Counted from the first letter of the stretch, positions 31,261-41,897 are shown. The stretch is 64,000 bases of DNA from Bog-756 sp963813525 (GCA_963813525.1 CAWEZI010000005.1:1178001-1242000), one strand, 5' to 3'. The notes: generated from the sequence alone by a model not told the origin. A program made the numbers and translations.

Positions 31261-33630
31261 ATGAGAGTCTTTAAGCCATTCGTCCTGTTTGCGGTCGCAG
31301 TGATCGGCGGAGCGACACTTGCCACTGCTGTCCCATCGACAGCGCCCGCCGGAGCCACCACGATAAAGAAACCGGGTAAGCCAACCGGGGTATATTTGGT
31401 GGAGACCACCGCCCCTCTCCTGGCAGTTTATTGGACGCCGCCTGCGTCGGACGGGGGCGCAGCCATTACTGGTTATACCGTGACGGGCAGCGGTGATGGC
31501 GGTGCAACCTGTACCACGACGGGAGCGACATCGTGCACATTGGCATGGCCCATCAAGAATAGCCAGGACAAAAAGGTCACGGTGCGAGCTTCGAACTCCG
31601 CAGGTCTCGGTCAGGTCTCCAAGCCGGCAAAACGCCCGATCTCCCGCAGCACCAACGCTCGGGATGATTGCTTCTATTTTGGTGTCAAAGCCAATGTTTC
31701 AAGATGCGATCTCGCCGGCATGAACCTGACCGACGCTGACATGTCCGACGCCAATATGGCCGACGCCAACCTGGCCAACACCAACCTGACCGGCGCCGTT
31801 ATGGGTGGTGACCTGAAGGGTGTGACCTCCGGTGGGATCACAGGGACTCCCGCTGCGCTGCCACCCGACTGGAGCTTTGGCGCTGGATACCTCCTCGGCC
31901 CATATGCGGATCTCGATGGCGCCACCCTGAATGGCGACGACCTAAGCGATATAGACCTGTCCGACGCCACTCTGACCGATGCCAACCTGTCCGACGCCAT
32001 CCTGTCCGGCTACAACAACCTGTTCGGCGTCAACCTGTCCGGCGCCAATCTGAGCGGCGCCAACCTGACCGTCTACCTGAACGATGCCAACCTGTCCGAC
32101 ACCAACTTGTCCGATACCGACCTTAGCGACGCCACCCTGACCGGAGTGATATCCGGTGGGATCACCGGTACTCCAGCTGGGCTGCCGACCGACTGGAGCT
32201 TCATTGGCGGATACCTCATCGGGCAATACGCAAATCTCACTGATGCCAACTTGAACGGTCTTGACCTGAGCGACGCAGATCTGTCCGATGCCACTCTGAC
32301 CGATGCCAACCTGTCCGCTGCGGACATATCCGCTGCAAACATATCGGGGGCCGACCTCGCTGGAGCTAACCTCACCGACGCCAACTTGACCGACGCCAAC
32401 CTGTCCGATGCCAGCCTGTCCGATGCCAACTTGACCGAAGCCGACCTTACCGACGTCAGTCTGGCCGGAGTGACATCCGGTTTGATCACCGGTACCCCAG
32501 CTGTGTTGCCAACCGACTGGAGTCTCAACGGCGGATACCTCATCGGGCCATATGCCGAGCTCACCGAAGCCAATCTGGACGGATCCGACCTCAGCAACAC
32601 TGATATGTCTGACGTTGACTTGACCGACGCCAGGATGATCAACGCCGACTTGAGCGGGGCCGACCTTACCGGCGCGACGCTGAGCGGAGTGATATCTGGT
32701 GGGATCACCGGTAGCCCAGCTGCGCTGCCGACTAGCTGGAGTGTGATCGGCGGATACCTAATCGGGCCATATGCCGATCTCGCTAGTGCGGACCTGGCCA
32801 GCCTTGACCTGAGCGGCGCCGACTTGTCCAACACCAACTTAACTGAAGCCAACCTGACCGACTCTGACCTGTCTGACGCCACTCTGACTGAAGCCAACCT
32901 TACCGGCGCCACCCTAACCGGAGTGATATCCGGTGGAGTCGCCGGTACTACACCTGCGCTGCCGACCGACTGGAGTCTGACCGGCGGATACCTCATCGGA
33001 CCATACGCAAACCTCACCAATGCCAATCTGAACGGTCTCAACCTGAGCAGTGCCGATCTGAACGATGCCGACCTGAGCAGTGCCGATCTGAACGATGCCG
33101 ACATAAACGGTGCCGAGCTGGTCGCTGCCAACCTAACCAACGCCAAGCTGACGGACGCCGACGCTACTGGCATCTACCTGCAAGAAGCCAACCTCACGAA
33201 CGCCAACCTCACCGACTCCAGTTTGAACGACGCCGATTTGTACGAAGTCACTTGGTCAAACACGACCTGTCCTGACGGTACCAACAGCGACAATGACGGA
33301 GGTACTTGCGTCAACAACCTGATCCTCCCCGATGCCCCCACCAACGTCTCGGCATTGCCCGGTGATGGTCAGGTCACGGTGTCATGGAACGCACCCGCCA
33401 ACGACGTCCCCGCCGATGTCGCCAGCTACACGGTGACCGCCAGCGACATCACCGCTCCAGGCACCGACGGCGACGGGAGCACCTGCACAGGCACCGACCC
33501 GACAGACACCTGCACTGTGATCGGCCTGACGGACGGCGACAGCTACACCTTCAAGGTGACGGCGTTCAACGAGAACAACGTGCCTGGCCCAGCGTCTGCC
33601 CCGTCGAGTGTGGTGATGCCGACAGCTTGA
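31261..33630 (+). CDS. Secreted FN3 / pentapeptide-repeat protein
   Basis: 789 residues. AAGGGG precedes ATG 31,261, which starts a signal peptide (FKPFVLFAVAVIGGATLATA). Residues about 38-120 are an FN3 domain much like the one at 3-638. From about residue 150 to 670 runs a pentapeptide-repeat (A(D/N)LxD) region, interrupted five times by a near-identical insert with the pattern SGGITGTPAALPTDWS then GGYLIGPYA. A second FN3 domain closes the protein. The repeats fold into a right-handed quadrilateral beta-helix, probably an extracellular rod. It is the right-most cassette gene. Confidence 0.85.
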   Translation: MRVFKPFVLFAVAVIGGATLATAVPSTAPAGATTIKKPGKPTGVYLVETTAPLLAVYWTPPASDGGAAITGYTVTGSGDGGATCTTTGATSCTLAWPIKNSQDKKVTVRASNSAGLGQVSKPAKRPISRSTNARDDCFYFGVKANVSRCDLAGMNLTDADMSDANMADANLANTNLTGAVMGGDLKGVTSGGITGTPAALPPDWSFGAGYLLGPYADLDGATLNGDDLSDIDLSDATLTDANLSDAILSGYNNLFGVNLSGANLSGANLTVYLNDANLSDTNLSDTDLSDATLTGVISGGITGTPAGLPTDWSFIGGYLIGQYANLTDANLNGLDLSDADLSDATLTDANLSAADISAANISGADLAGANLTDANLTDANLSDASLSDANLTEADLTDVSLAGVTSGLITGTPAVLPTDWSLNGGYLIGPYAELTEANLDGSDLSNTDMSDVDLTDARMINADLSGADLTGATLSGVISGGITGSPAALPTSWSVIGGYLIGPYADLASADLASLDLSGADLSNTNLTEANLTDSDLSDATLTEANLTGATLTGVISGGVAGTTPALPTDWSLTGGYLIGPYANLTNANLNGLNLSSADLNDADLSSADLNDADINGAELVAANLTNAKLTDADATGIYLQEANLTNANLTDSSLNDADLYEVTWSNTTCPDGTNSDNDGGTCVNNLILPDAPTNVSALPGDGQVTVSWNAPANDVPADVASYTVTASDITAPGTDGDGSTCTGTDPTDTCTVIGLTDGDSYTFKVTAFNENNVPGPASAPSSVVMPTA

Positions 33631-33639
33631 CCGAGGCGG

Positions 33640-33670
33640 TTATCCACACGCCCGAATGCCGTTTAGTGAC
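33640..33670 (+). repeat. Probable last, degenerate array repeat
   Basis: TTATCCACACGCCCGAATGCC then GTTTAGTGAC. No further copy is seen to its right. Confidence 0.35.
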
Positions 33671-33811
33671 GTTATCGATGTCCGGAAGTTGAGCGATTTC
33701 AGACGAGGTCACAAAGCTGTTTTCGATCATCGTCCCGCCCCGCACAGCCTCGGCGAAGTCACCGAAGCGGGGCCATCCTGAGCCACGATCCCTCGATCCG
33801 GAGGTTCATCC

Positions 33812-34891
33812 GTGACGCCCGGTAGCGTCTCCTTCGTGACCGAGCGTGGAGGTGGCGTGGAGATCGACGACTACCTCCGGTCACTGGGCGCCACCGACGC
33901 CCAGATCGCCGAGGCCCGCCAGACCCGCCGTCTCCCCAGCCTGGCCGGTGACCTGGTCCTGGCGGCTGACCACACCCTGTCGGCCACCGAGCTGGCCCGG
34001 CGGTCCGGACTGGACCTGGACACGGTCCTCACCGTATGGCGGACCCTCGGTGTGGCCGTCCCCGACGCCGATGTTGACCGGCCCTTGTTCTCCGAGCGTG
34101 ACGCCGAGTTCACGTCCTTCGTGGTCAAGTTCGAGCCGGCCGGGCTGCAGGGGGAGGAGCTCCTGCGGGTGCTCGGTACCTCGCTGGCCCGGGTGGCCGA
34201 GGCCGCCGTCTCTCTCTACGTCCAGACGGTCGAGCCGGCCCTGGACGAATCGGAGCTCGACGGACTGGTCTGGGCACGCAACCTGGCCCAGGCCACGGCC
34301 GGTGCCCTCAAGATCGGCGACTCGATGGGGGCCATCTTTGCCCACCACATGCAGGGGGCCATCGACCGCCAACGCATCGCCCAGGTCGATGTGGCCGACC
34401 GCTCGCTCTACCGGCTGGCCGTCGGTTTCGTGGACCTGGTCGGGTTCACCCCGCTGGCCCTCCACACGGCACCGTCGAAGCTGCTCGAGCTGATCAGCGA
34501 TTTCGAGCTCAATGCCTTCGAGGTGGCGTCGGCCCACGGCGGGCGCATTGTCAAGCACATCGGCGACGAGGTCATGTTCGTGGCCCTGGACGCCACCGCC
34601 GGCTGCGCCATCGCCCGCGACATCACCGCCGCCTACGCCGAGGGGATCGAGCCCCGGGCCGGGGTCGCCTTCGGGGAGGTCATCACCCGCCACGGCGACT
34701 ACTACGGCTCAGTGGTCAATCTGGCCGCCCGCCTGGCCGAGCTGGCCGTGCCACGGGAGGTGCTGGTCGACGAGGCCACTGCCCGGCTGGCCGCCGATTC
34801 CTTCGTCTTCCGGCCGGCGGGACAGCGCCAGCTCAAGGGGTTCGACGGCACCCGCGAGGTGTTCTCGGTCCACGACGTCGTGCCCGGGTGA
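33812..34891 (+). CDS. Adenylate/guanylate cyclase domain protein
   Basis: 359 residues from a GTG with GGAGG seven bases upstream. The N-terminal 180 residues are helical with a helix-turn-helix-like start (LSATELARRSGLDLDTV), as in the MerR-like regulatory domain of actinobacterial cyclases. Residues 190-355 form the class III cyclase domain with FVDLVGFTPLA, HIGDEVMF and GVAFGEVI. It makes cAMP or cGMP in the cytoplasm. The stop overlaps the start of the next gene (GTGA), so the two are translationally coupled. First gene of the backbone. Confidence 0.85.
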   Translation: MTPGSVSFVTERGGGVEIDDYLRSLGATDAQIAEARQTRRLPSLAGDLVLAADHTLSATELARRSGLDLDTVLTVWRTLGVAVPDADVDRPLFSERDAEFTSFVVKFEPAGLQGEELLRVLGTSLARVAEAAVSLYVQTVEPALDESELDGLVWARNLAQATAGALKIGDSMGAIFAHHMQGAIDRQRIAQVDVADRSLYRLAVGFVDLVGFTPLALHTAPSKLLELISDFELNAFEVASAHGGRIVKHIGDEVMFVALDATAGCAIARDITAAYAEGIEPRAGVAFGEVITRHGDYYGSVVNLAARLAELAVPREVLVDEATARLAADSFVFRPAGQRQLKGFDGTREVFSVHDVVPG

Positions 34892-35493
34892 TCCCGCCCA
34901 CCGCCGCCTCCGACGGCCGCAGCCAGTGGGAGCGCATGCTGGCCGGTGACCTCTACCTGGCCTCCGACCCGGAGGTGGCTGCAGCCCACCGGCGGGCCCG
35001 GCTCCTCCTCGACCGGTTCAACGCCACCGGCTTCGACGACGCCGACGTTCACCGTCGGCTTCTCGGTGAACTGCTCGGACACTTCGGTCCGATGAGCGAG
35101 ATCCGTCCGCCCTTCTACTGCGACTACGGCGGCCAGGTGTCGATGGGGGCCCGAACCTTTGCCAACTTCGGGCTGGTGGCCCTCGACCCCGCACCCATCG
35201 TCATCGGCGACGACGTCCAGATCGGTCCCAACGTGCAGCTGCTCACCCCCACCCACCCGGTCGATCCCGACCAGCGTCGGGCCGGCTGGGAGGCGGCCGC
35301 GCCCATCGCCATCGCCGACAACGTGTGGCTCGGTGGGGGTGTGATCGTGCTACCCGGGGTGACCATCGGCGCCGACACGGTGGTGGGTGCCGGCTCGGTG
35401 GTGGCCCGCGATCTGCCCGCCGGCGTGGTGGCGGTGGGCAACCCGGCCCGGGTCATCCGGAGGTGCCGCCCGGATGAGCGCGGGGTCGACTAG
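34888..35493 (+). CDS. Hexapeptide-repeat sugar O-acetyltransferase (maltose/galactoside type)
   Basis: 201 residues. The N-terminal Mac helix (SQWERMLAGDLYLASDPE) and the left-handed beta-helix with hexapeptides (IVIGDDVQIGPNVQLLTP, VIVLPGVTIGADTVVGAGSVV) match the LacA/Maa group. The catalytic histidine is probably in LLTPTHPVD. It transfers acetyl from acetyl-CoA to a sugar. Coupled by a four-base overlap to the upstream cyclase gene. Confidence 0.88.
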   Translation: MIPPTAASDGRSQWERMLAGDLYLASDPEVAAAHRRARLLLDRFNATGFDDADVHRRLLGELLGHFGPMSEIRPPFYCDYGGQVSMGARTFANFGLVALDPAPIVIGDDVQIGPNVQLLTPTHPVDPDQRRAGWEAAAPIAIADNVWLGGGVIVLPGVTIGADTVVGAGSVVARDLPAGVVAVGNPARVIRRCRPDERGVD

Positions 35494-35545
35494 CCGGTTT
35501 GTGCCGTCCGCAGTCAGTCCTGTCCGGCGTGAGAGGTCACCGGGA

Positions 35546-36991
<1,446 letters not shown>

Positions 36992-37136
36992 GGGGTTCCT
37001 TCGCTCGGGCCGACGGGAGAGGTCGGATCTTTGTGGCCCGGTGTATGCGGGCCCGGCCGACGGCATCCGGGTCCGGCCCACCAAAGGGGTGGTCCTGCCC
37101 CAGATCACGACCCATCCATCGTACCTCAACTGGTTT

Positions 37137-37159
37137 GTCGGCCCCCCGGGGATGCCGAC
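37137..37159 (-). terminator. Stem-loop after the GH3 gene
   Basis: GTCGGC and GCCGAC arms around a GC-rich loop, 26 bases past the GH3 stop. No U-run follows, so it may only slow polymerase or protect the mRNA end. Confidence 0.35.
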
Positions 37160-37185
37160 CGCCGCGTCCGGGTCCGGCGCCGCCC

Positions 37186-40026
37186 TCAGGGTGCCGTCGT
37201 CGTAACCGACAGGGGAAGGTCGGACGACGACTGTCCGACCGACAAGGTGTACGTCCCCGGTACGGTCGTCCATCCGCCGTTGAGGTAGACCCGAAAGGAC
37301 GACAGCGGCACAGCCAGGGTGACTGCTCGCCTCTGCCCCGGCTGCAGGGCGACCGGATAGAAGGCCACCAGTTGGGCCGGTGGTTCGCCGGCCGCCGCTG
37401 GATAGGTCAGATAGGCCTGGACGACATCGGTTCCCTCCCGCTTCCCGAGGTTGGTCACGTTGACGGTGAGGGTGACCCGTCGCCACGAGCGACGGAGCCT
37501 CACGGTGCGGCCGAGGCGGAAGCGGGTGTAGGACAGCCCGAAGCCGAAGGGGAACAGTGGTTGGATGCCGGTGGCGTGGTTGTACCGGTATCCCACGTCG
37601 AGCCCTTCGCTGTAGGTGGTGGTGAGGTCGATACCGGGCCATTGGCTCAGGGTGTTGATGGCCGAGGTGGAGGCACTGGTCGGAAAGGTCACCGGCAGCC
37701 GTCCCGACGGGTCGACGTCGCCGTACAGGAGAGCGGCCACCGCGGCGCCGTCTTCCTCGCCCGGGTACCAGGCCTCGAGCACCCCGGCCACCGATGGCAG
37801 CCAGGGCATGAGCACCGGCCCGCCGCTGTTTATGACCACCACGGTGTGGGGGTTGGCCGCGGCCACGGCGGCGATGAGGGCGTTCTCGTCGCCGGGCAGA
37901 CCGAGCGACGGTCGGTCGAACGCTTCGGAGCTGAAGCTTCCGGCGAAGACGACGGCCACGCTGGCTCTGCGGGCGGCCTGGGCGGCGGCGGCGACCTGGC
38001 CGCTGTCGTAGGACCAGCCCAGGGTCATGTCCCCCTCGACCACCTTGGACTCGCCCGAGGGGGTCAGGTTGTCGAAGGGTTGCCAGCCCATGTCCACCTG
38101 ATAGGGGTGGCCCCCGGTCAGCTCGACGGCCTGGGACCATCGCCCGAGGACGTGACTGAGGGGATCGGACACCACGGCTTTGCCGTCGAGCAGCAGGGTG
38201 GCCGCCCCCGAGCCCTGGAGCGAGAGCGTGTAGAGCCCGGTGCGGGGCGGGGTCAGCGTGCCGGTCCAGGCCACGTGCACGTTGCGCCAACCGGCCGGCA
38301 GCACCACCCGGGTCCGGGTCGGAGAGAACTCCTCCCCGCGACTCCGGGGCAGGCCCAGCGAGGGTTGGAGGGGGCTCTGGTCGGTCGGGGCACCCGGGGA
38401 CAGGCCGGGCAGGAACAGGGCGGTGGACGGATGGGGCCGGATGGCGATGTCCACCGTCGGCTGCACCAGCTGGTACGACTGGGCGGCGTCCAGGGCCAGG
38501 GCCTCGGCCGTGGGGTTGGCGGTGGCATCGGTCCGACTGATGGTGACGGTCAGCCCGTGCCCGCTGCCCGAGGCCGGCCGGAGCAGCGAGGTGGGCACGG
38601 CCGAAATGCTGCGGGTGGTGCTGGCACCGTTTGTGTAGGTGACCGTGGTGTGGACGCCGGCCACATGACGGATGGCCGACAACGGGTCCGAGGTGAACGG
38701 GGGAGTGACCCTTGAGCTACCGCCGCCGGTGGTGTCCGGGGCGGCCGAGGCGTCGGCACCGATGAGCGCCACCGACCGGTCGTGGGTGGGGGACAGGGGG
38801 AGGACCGAGCCGCGGTCCTTGAGAAGGACGGCCGACTGCTCGGCGGCGGTCAGGGCGAAGTGGGTGTGGGCGGGTGAGTCGACCGGTGTGCCCAGGGTGG
38901 CTTGCTCGAACCGGCCCACCAGATGGTGGGCGAACATGACGGTGAGGAGGCGGGCGACGGCGGCGTCGACCGACGACAGGGGAAGCTGGCCCTGGCGCAC
39001 CAGTGCGTCCAGCTGGCCGGCGTTCTCCGGCTTGATGAGGTCGATGCCGGACTCGATGGCGGCCACCGGGTCGTGCACCGAGCCGAGGTCGGAACGGACG
39101 AAGCCGGTGAACCCCCACGTGGCCAGCAGCCCGAGGAGCTGGGGCTGCTGGCATTGGAAGGTCCCGTTGAGCCGCGGGTAGGCGCACATGACCGAGCTCA
39201 CGTGGGCCTGGCTGACCGCCGCCTTGAACGGTGGGAGGTAGAGCTCGTGCAGGGCCCGTTCGGAGACCTGATCGTCGAGCACGCCACGGTCGGTCTCCTG
39301 GTTGTAGACGGCGAAGTGCTTGGCCATGGCCATGGTGCCGGTGGACTGGATGCCATCGATGTCGGCCACCCCCATGGCCGACACCAGTACCGGGTCCTCG
39401 CCGTAACCCTCGTAGGACCGACCGCTCTCCGGTACACGGTCGATGTTGAGGGTCGGCCCCTGGATGGCGTCGATGCCCTGGCCCTTGGCCTCGGACCCCT
39501 CCACCACGCCGTAGGCCAGGGCCGTGGCCGTATTGAAGGTGGCGGCGATGCCCAACGGTGAAGGCAGCTGGGTCACGTTGGTGTCCCCGTAGGCCAGACC
39601 CTGGGGCCCGTCCTGGACGGCCAAAGAGGGGATGCAGAGACGGGGCACGCCGGCGTTGATGTTCTCGTAGCTGGCGTCGCTGTAGAGGACGAGCTCGCTG
39701 ACCTTCTCAGAGACGGTCATACGGTCTTCCACCAGAGCGGCCAGCCGGGCCGGTGACTTGCCGTCGTCGACGGCCTTCTTGAGCCACGGGCAACGGGTGG
39801 CGATGTCGGCGCTGGTTCCCACTACCGAATCCGTCCCGGTGCCCTTGCCGGGCGAGGAGGTGCCGTTGGCCGGCTTGCTCATGCGGGACAGCGGGGTCGA
39901 GGTGGTCGTGAGAGCCAGGGCGACCAGAAAGACGATGAAGACGATCAGACCGACAGCCACGATCAGCATGTGCGAGCGGAGAAGCCGGTGACGGACGGTC
40001 GACGGCGGTTCAGGCGGGACGGTCAC
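37186..40026 (-). CDS. Membrane-anchored glycoside hydrolase family 3 protein
   Basis: 946 residues. An N-terminal anchor (MLIVAVGLIVFIVFLVALAL, about 20-39) places the enzyme outside. The (alpha/beta)8 domain starts near VSELVLYSD, and the nucleophile aspartate is in GFTGFVRSDLGSVHD. The following alpha/beta sandwich is interrupted by a PA14-like domain (LFLPGLSP to VEGDMTLGW, about 540-660). The chain ends in the FN3-like domain usual in GH3 beta-glucosidases (FPFGFGLSYTRF). It probably releases glucose or another sugar from beta-linked glycosides. Confidence 0.88.
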   Translation of the reverse strand: MTVPPEPPSTVRHRLLRSHMLIVAVGLIVFIVFLVALALTTTSTPLSRMSKPANGTSSPGKGTGTDSVVGTSADIATRCPWLKKAVDDGKSPARLAALVEDRMTVSEKVSELVLYSDASYENINAGVPRLCIPSLAVQDGPQGLAYGDTNVTQLPSPLGIAATFNTATALAYGVVEGSEAKGQGIDAIQGPTLNIDRVPESGRSYEGYGEDPVLVSAMGVADIDGIQSTGTMAMAKHFAVYNQETDRGVLDDQVSERALHELYLPPFKAAVSQAHVSSVMCAYPRLNGTFQCQQPQLLGLLATWGFTGFVRSDLGSVHDPVAAIESGIDLIKPENAGQLDALVRQGQLPLSSVDAAVARLLTVMFAHHLVGRFEQATLGTPVDSPAHTHFALTAAEQSAVLLKDRGSVLPLSPTHDRSVALIGADASAAPDTTGGGSSRVTPPFTSDPLSAIRHVAGVHTTVTYTNGASTTRSISAVPTSLLRPASGSGHGLTVTISRTDATANPTAEALALDAAQSYQLVQPTVDIAIRPHPSTALFLPGLSPGAPTDQSPLQPSLGLPRSRGEEFSPTRTRVVLPAGWRNVHVAWTGTLTPPRTGLYTLSLQGSGAATLLLDGKAVVSDPLSHVLGRWSQAVELTGGHPYQVDMGWQPFDNLTPSGESKVVEGDMTLGWSYDSGQVAAAAQAARRASVAVVFAGSFSSEAFDRPSLGLPGDENALIAAVAAANPHTVVVINSGGPVLMPWLPSVAGVLEAWYPGEEDGAAVAALLYGDVDPSGRLPVTFPTSASTSAINTLSQWPGIDLTTTYSEGLDVGYRYNHATGIQPLFPFGFGLSYTRFRLGRTVRLRRSWRRVTLTVNVTNLGKREGTDVVQAYLTYPAAAGEPPAQLVAFYPVALQPGQRRAVTLAVPLSSFRVYLNGGWTTVPGTYTLSVGQSSSDLPLSVTTTAP

Positions 40027-40047
40027 AGGATCCGGGGCCGACCATAA

Positions 40048-40060
40048 CCACCGACGGTGG
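40048..40060. promoter_or_regulatory. 13-base palindrome upstream of the GH3 gene
   Basis: CCACCGACGGTGG lies 22 bases before the GH3 start on the minus strand. It could be a repressor operator. Confidence 0.25.
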
Positions 40061-40205
40061 CCCGCGACCGGTCACCCCAGCCTCTGTCGACCCCGCACGG
40101 CACGCCGAAGGTCTACCAAAACCACGGTGGGCGATGGCTGACCCGGCCGGTGACACCGGGCGACGTGGGGCGACCTGACCCGCCTGTCGACCGCGGTCTG
40201 TGTGG

Positions 40206-41192
40206 TCATCCCCCTTGGTCGAGCTCGGCCAGGATGGTGCTGGCCGCCACCGTGGCCGGCTCGGTGCGGGCCGAGGCCGCCGTGCGGGCCAGGGTCTGGA
40301 CCAGCGCATTGGCCGGTGTGGGCGTGTCGTGCATCCGTCCCAGGCGCACGATCTCGCCGTTGAGATAGTCGGTCTCGATGTCGCCGGTGTGTCGCCGGAG
40401 ACTCTGCCAAGACGAGCCGCCCTCCCGGCTCCGACCCTCGATGGTTCCGAGCCGGAGATGGTCTGCCCGTCGGGCACGGTCCTCTTCCTTGGTGGCCACG
40501 TCCATGCCCGCCGCGGCCAGAGCGGCTTCGCCTTCGGCCACCAGCCGGCTCACCAGGTCCCGCCGCCGGTCGTCGTCCGGGGCACACAGTGCTTCGACCA
40601 CGTTGCCCAGGTTGAGGATCAGCTTGCGGCTCTTCCAACGACCGATGGCCGACCGCCCCACCGATTCGAACCGGGAGCGCGACAGATCAGAGGAGATCTG
40701 CTGGCTGATCGAGTCGGTTCCGTACGGGTAGCAGCCGATGTCCAACAGGCCGGTGGTCGGGTCCGACCAGGCCTGTACCACCCCGGGCTCGAGGTGGCTG
40801 GCCGGGCACATCACGCACACCCCGTACACACGGGGGAAGAACCGGAGGAGGGCCGGCTCGTTGGCGATGCCGTTCTGGAGGCTGACGATGGGGGTGGTCG
40901 GCGGGGCCACGGCCACCAGATCGTCGACGGCCGCGTGGGTCTGCTGGCTCTTGACGGCCAACAGCACCGTCGTCTGCGCCTCCCAGTCGATTTCTCCCGG
41001 GTGACCGACCGCGGGGATGGGCAGGGTGACCGCCTCGGCCGGCGACTCGAGGCGCAGCCCCTGCGAGCGGACAATTTCGAGGTGCTGACCGCGGGCGATG
41101 AGGGTCACCTCCAAACCGGCCTGGAACAGGCGACCGCCGACCACCCCACCGATGGCCCCGGCGCCCAACACCACGTAGCGCACGCCGGTCAT
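40206..41192 (-). CDS. 2-dehydropantoate 2-reductase family protein
   Basis: 328 residues. The NADP-binding motif is VLGAGAIGG at residues 8-16, and AVKSQQT carries the conserved lysine of the ApbA/PanE family. SLQNGIAN follows with the substrate-binding asparagine. The C-terminal helical domain (RKLILNLGNVVEAL) is present, with the catalytic lysine probably in WKSRKLILN. It reduces ketopantoate to pantoate or a related 2-oxo acid. No other pantothenate gene is near, so the exact substrate is open. Confidence 0.8.
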   Translation of the reverse strand: MTGVRYVVLGAGAIGGVVGGRLFQAGLEVTLIARGQHLEIVRSQGLRLESPAEAVTLPIPAVGHPGEIDWEAQTTVLLAVKSQQTHAAVDDLVAVAPPTTPIVSLQNGIANEPALLRFFPRVYGVCVMCPASHLEPGVVQAWSDPTTGLLDIGCYPYGTDSISQQISSDLSRSRFESVGRSAIGRWKSRKLILNLGNVVEALCAPDDDRRRDLVSRLVAEGEAALAAAGMDVATKEEDRARRADHLRLGTIEGRSREGGSSWQSLRRHTGDIETDYLNGEIVRLGRMHDTPTPANALVQTLARTAASARTEPATVAASTILAELDQGG

Positions 41193-41264
41193 CGTCTCAC
41201 GGTTGTTCAGCGGGGGAGCGAGGCCTGCTGTTAGGGGTTCCTCCGACGGAGCGGCCCGCTCGAC

Positions 41265-41312
41265 CGTCAGGTTTGCTATATTGTAATAAAGTAATCATTT
41301 GAGGAGGAATCA
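41265..41312 (+). promoter_or_regulatory. AT-rich promoter and ribosome site
   Basis: A short AT-rich island with TATATT-like and TAATAA elements stands out from the GC-rich surroundings. It ends in GAGGAGG, seven bases before the ATG at 41,313. A loose inverted pattern (TGTAAT...) might be an operator. Confidence 0.45.
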
Positions 41313-41897
41313 ATGATGAGAGAAGCGCACACAGGTCGAGGCCGGGGACGGGGTCGGCCCCACGACGGCCCGTTCGACGAGAATCCACCGCTCGAGACGG
41401 TCGAGGGCTGGCTGGCCGGGCGGTTACCGGACGGGTGGTTCGAAGGGACGCCGACGGTGACCGTCGACCGGGACGAGATCCTCATCGTCGGTCGGGTGCC
41501 CGCCCCGCCGGTGGCCGACGGGGCCGACGACGCCTCGCGGGCGGCGGCCGAGTCCGGTCGCATCACTCGATTCCGGGAGGACACCCGTGACGAGCGCATG
41601 GCCGTGGCCCGCGAAGCGGAGCACCGTTTCGGGCGCCACGTGGCCTGGGGAGCGGAGGCCGGCGACACCAGCCAGGTGTTCACCAACCTGTCCGTTCCGG
41701 TCATGACCCGGCTGCGCCAGCCCGAGCGTCGGGTTCTCGACACCCTGGTCGACAGCGGCGTGGCCCGCAGCCGCTCGGACGCCCTGGCCTGGTGCGTCAA
41801 GCTGGTGGCCCGCAACTCCGACGAGTGGCTGAGCGAGCTGCGCACGGCCATGGAGACCGTCGAGTCCGTCCGCCAACAGGGACCGTCGGTCAGCTGA
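41313..41897 (+). CDS. Conserved actinobacterial protein of unknown function
   Basis: 194 residues, cytoplasmic. It opens with a basic GRGRGRGRP stretch and a domain with EGWLAGRLPDGWF and TVDRDEILIVGR. After an acidic linker comes TRFREDTRDERMAVAREAEHRFGRHVAWG and a C-terminal LDTLVDSGVARSRSDALAWCV, which resembles a ribbon-helix-helix segment. It may bind DNA and regulate itself through the AT-rich site upstream. I know the layout as widespread in actinobacteria but cannot name a function. Confidence 0.65.
   Translation: MMREAHTGRGRGRGRPHDGPFDENPPLETVEGWLAGRLPDGWFEGTPTVTVDRDEILIVGRVPAPPVADGADDASRAAAESGRITRFREDTRDERMAVAREAEHRFGRHVAWGAEAGDTSQVFTNLSVPVMTRLRQPERRVLDTLVDSGVARSRSDALAWCVKLVARNSDEWLSELRTAMETVESVRQQGPSVS

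Noticed and set aside
32073..33173. Minus-strand 366-residue repetitive ORF
   Set aside because: Mirror of the pentapeptide repeats; its periodicity comes from the sense strand.
1..33670. CRISPR array
   Set aside because: Repeat spacing is several hundred bases, the spacers are genes, and there are no cas genes.
1..33670. Repeats as ordinary rho-independent terminators
   Set aside because: They keep one orientation whatever the strand of the neighbouring gene, often overlap gene starts, and are not followed by T-runs.
33881..34693. Minus-strand 270-residue ORF
   Set aside because: Shadow of the cyclase gene, with low-complexity Gly/Asp/Val-rich composition typical of antisense reading in GC-rich DNA.
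36992..37185. SAH or SAM riboswitch upstream of ahcY
   Set aside because: The conserved core patterns of these riboswitches were not found on the transcribed strand.
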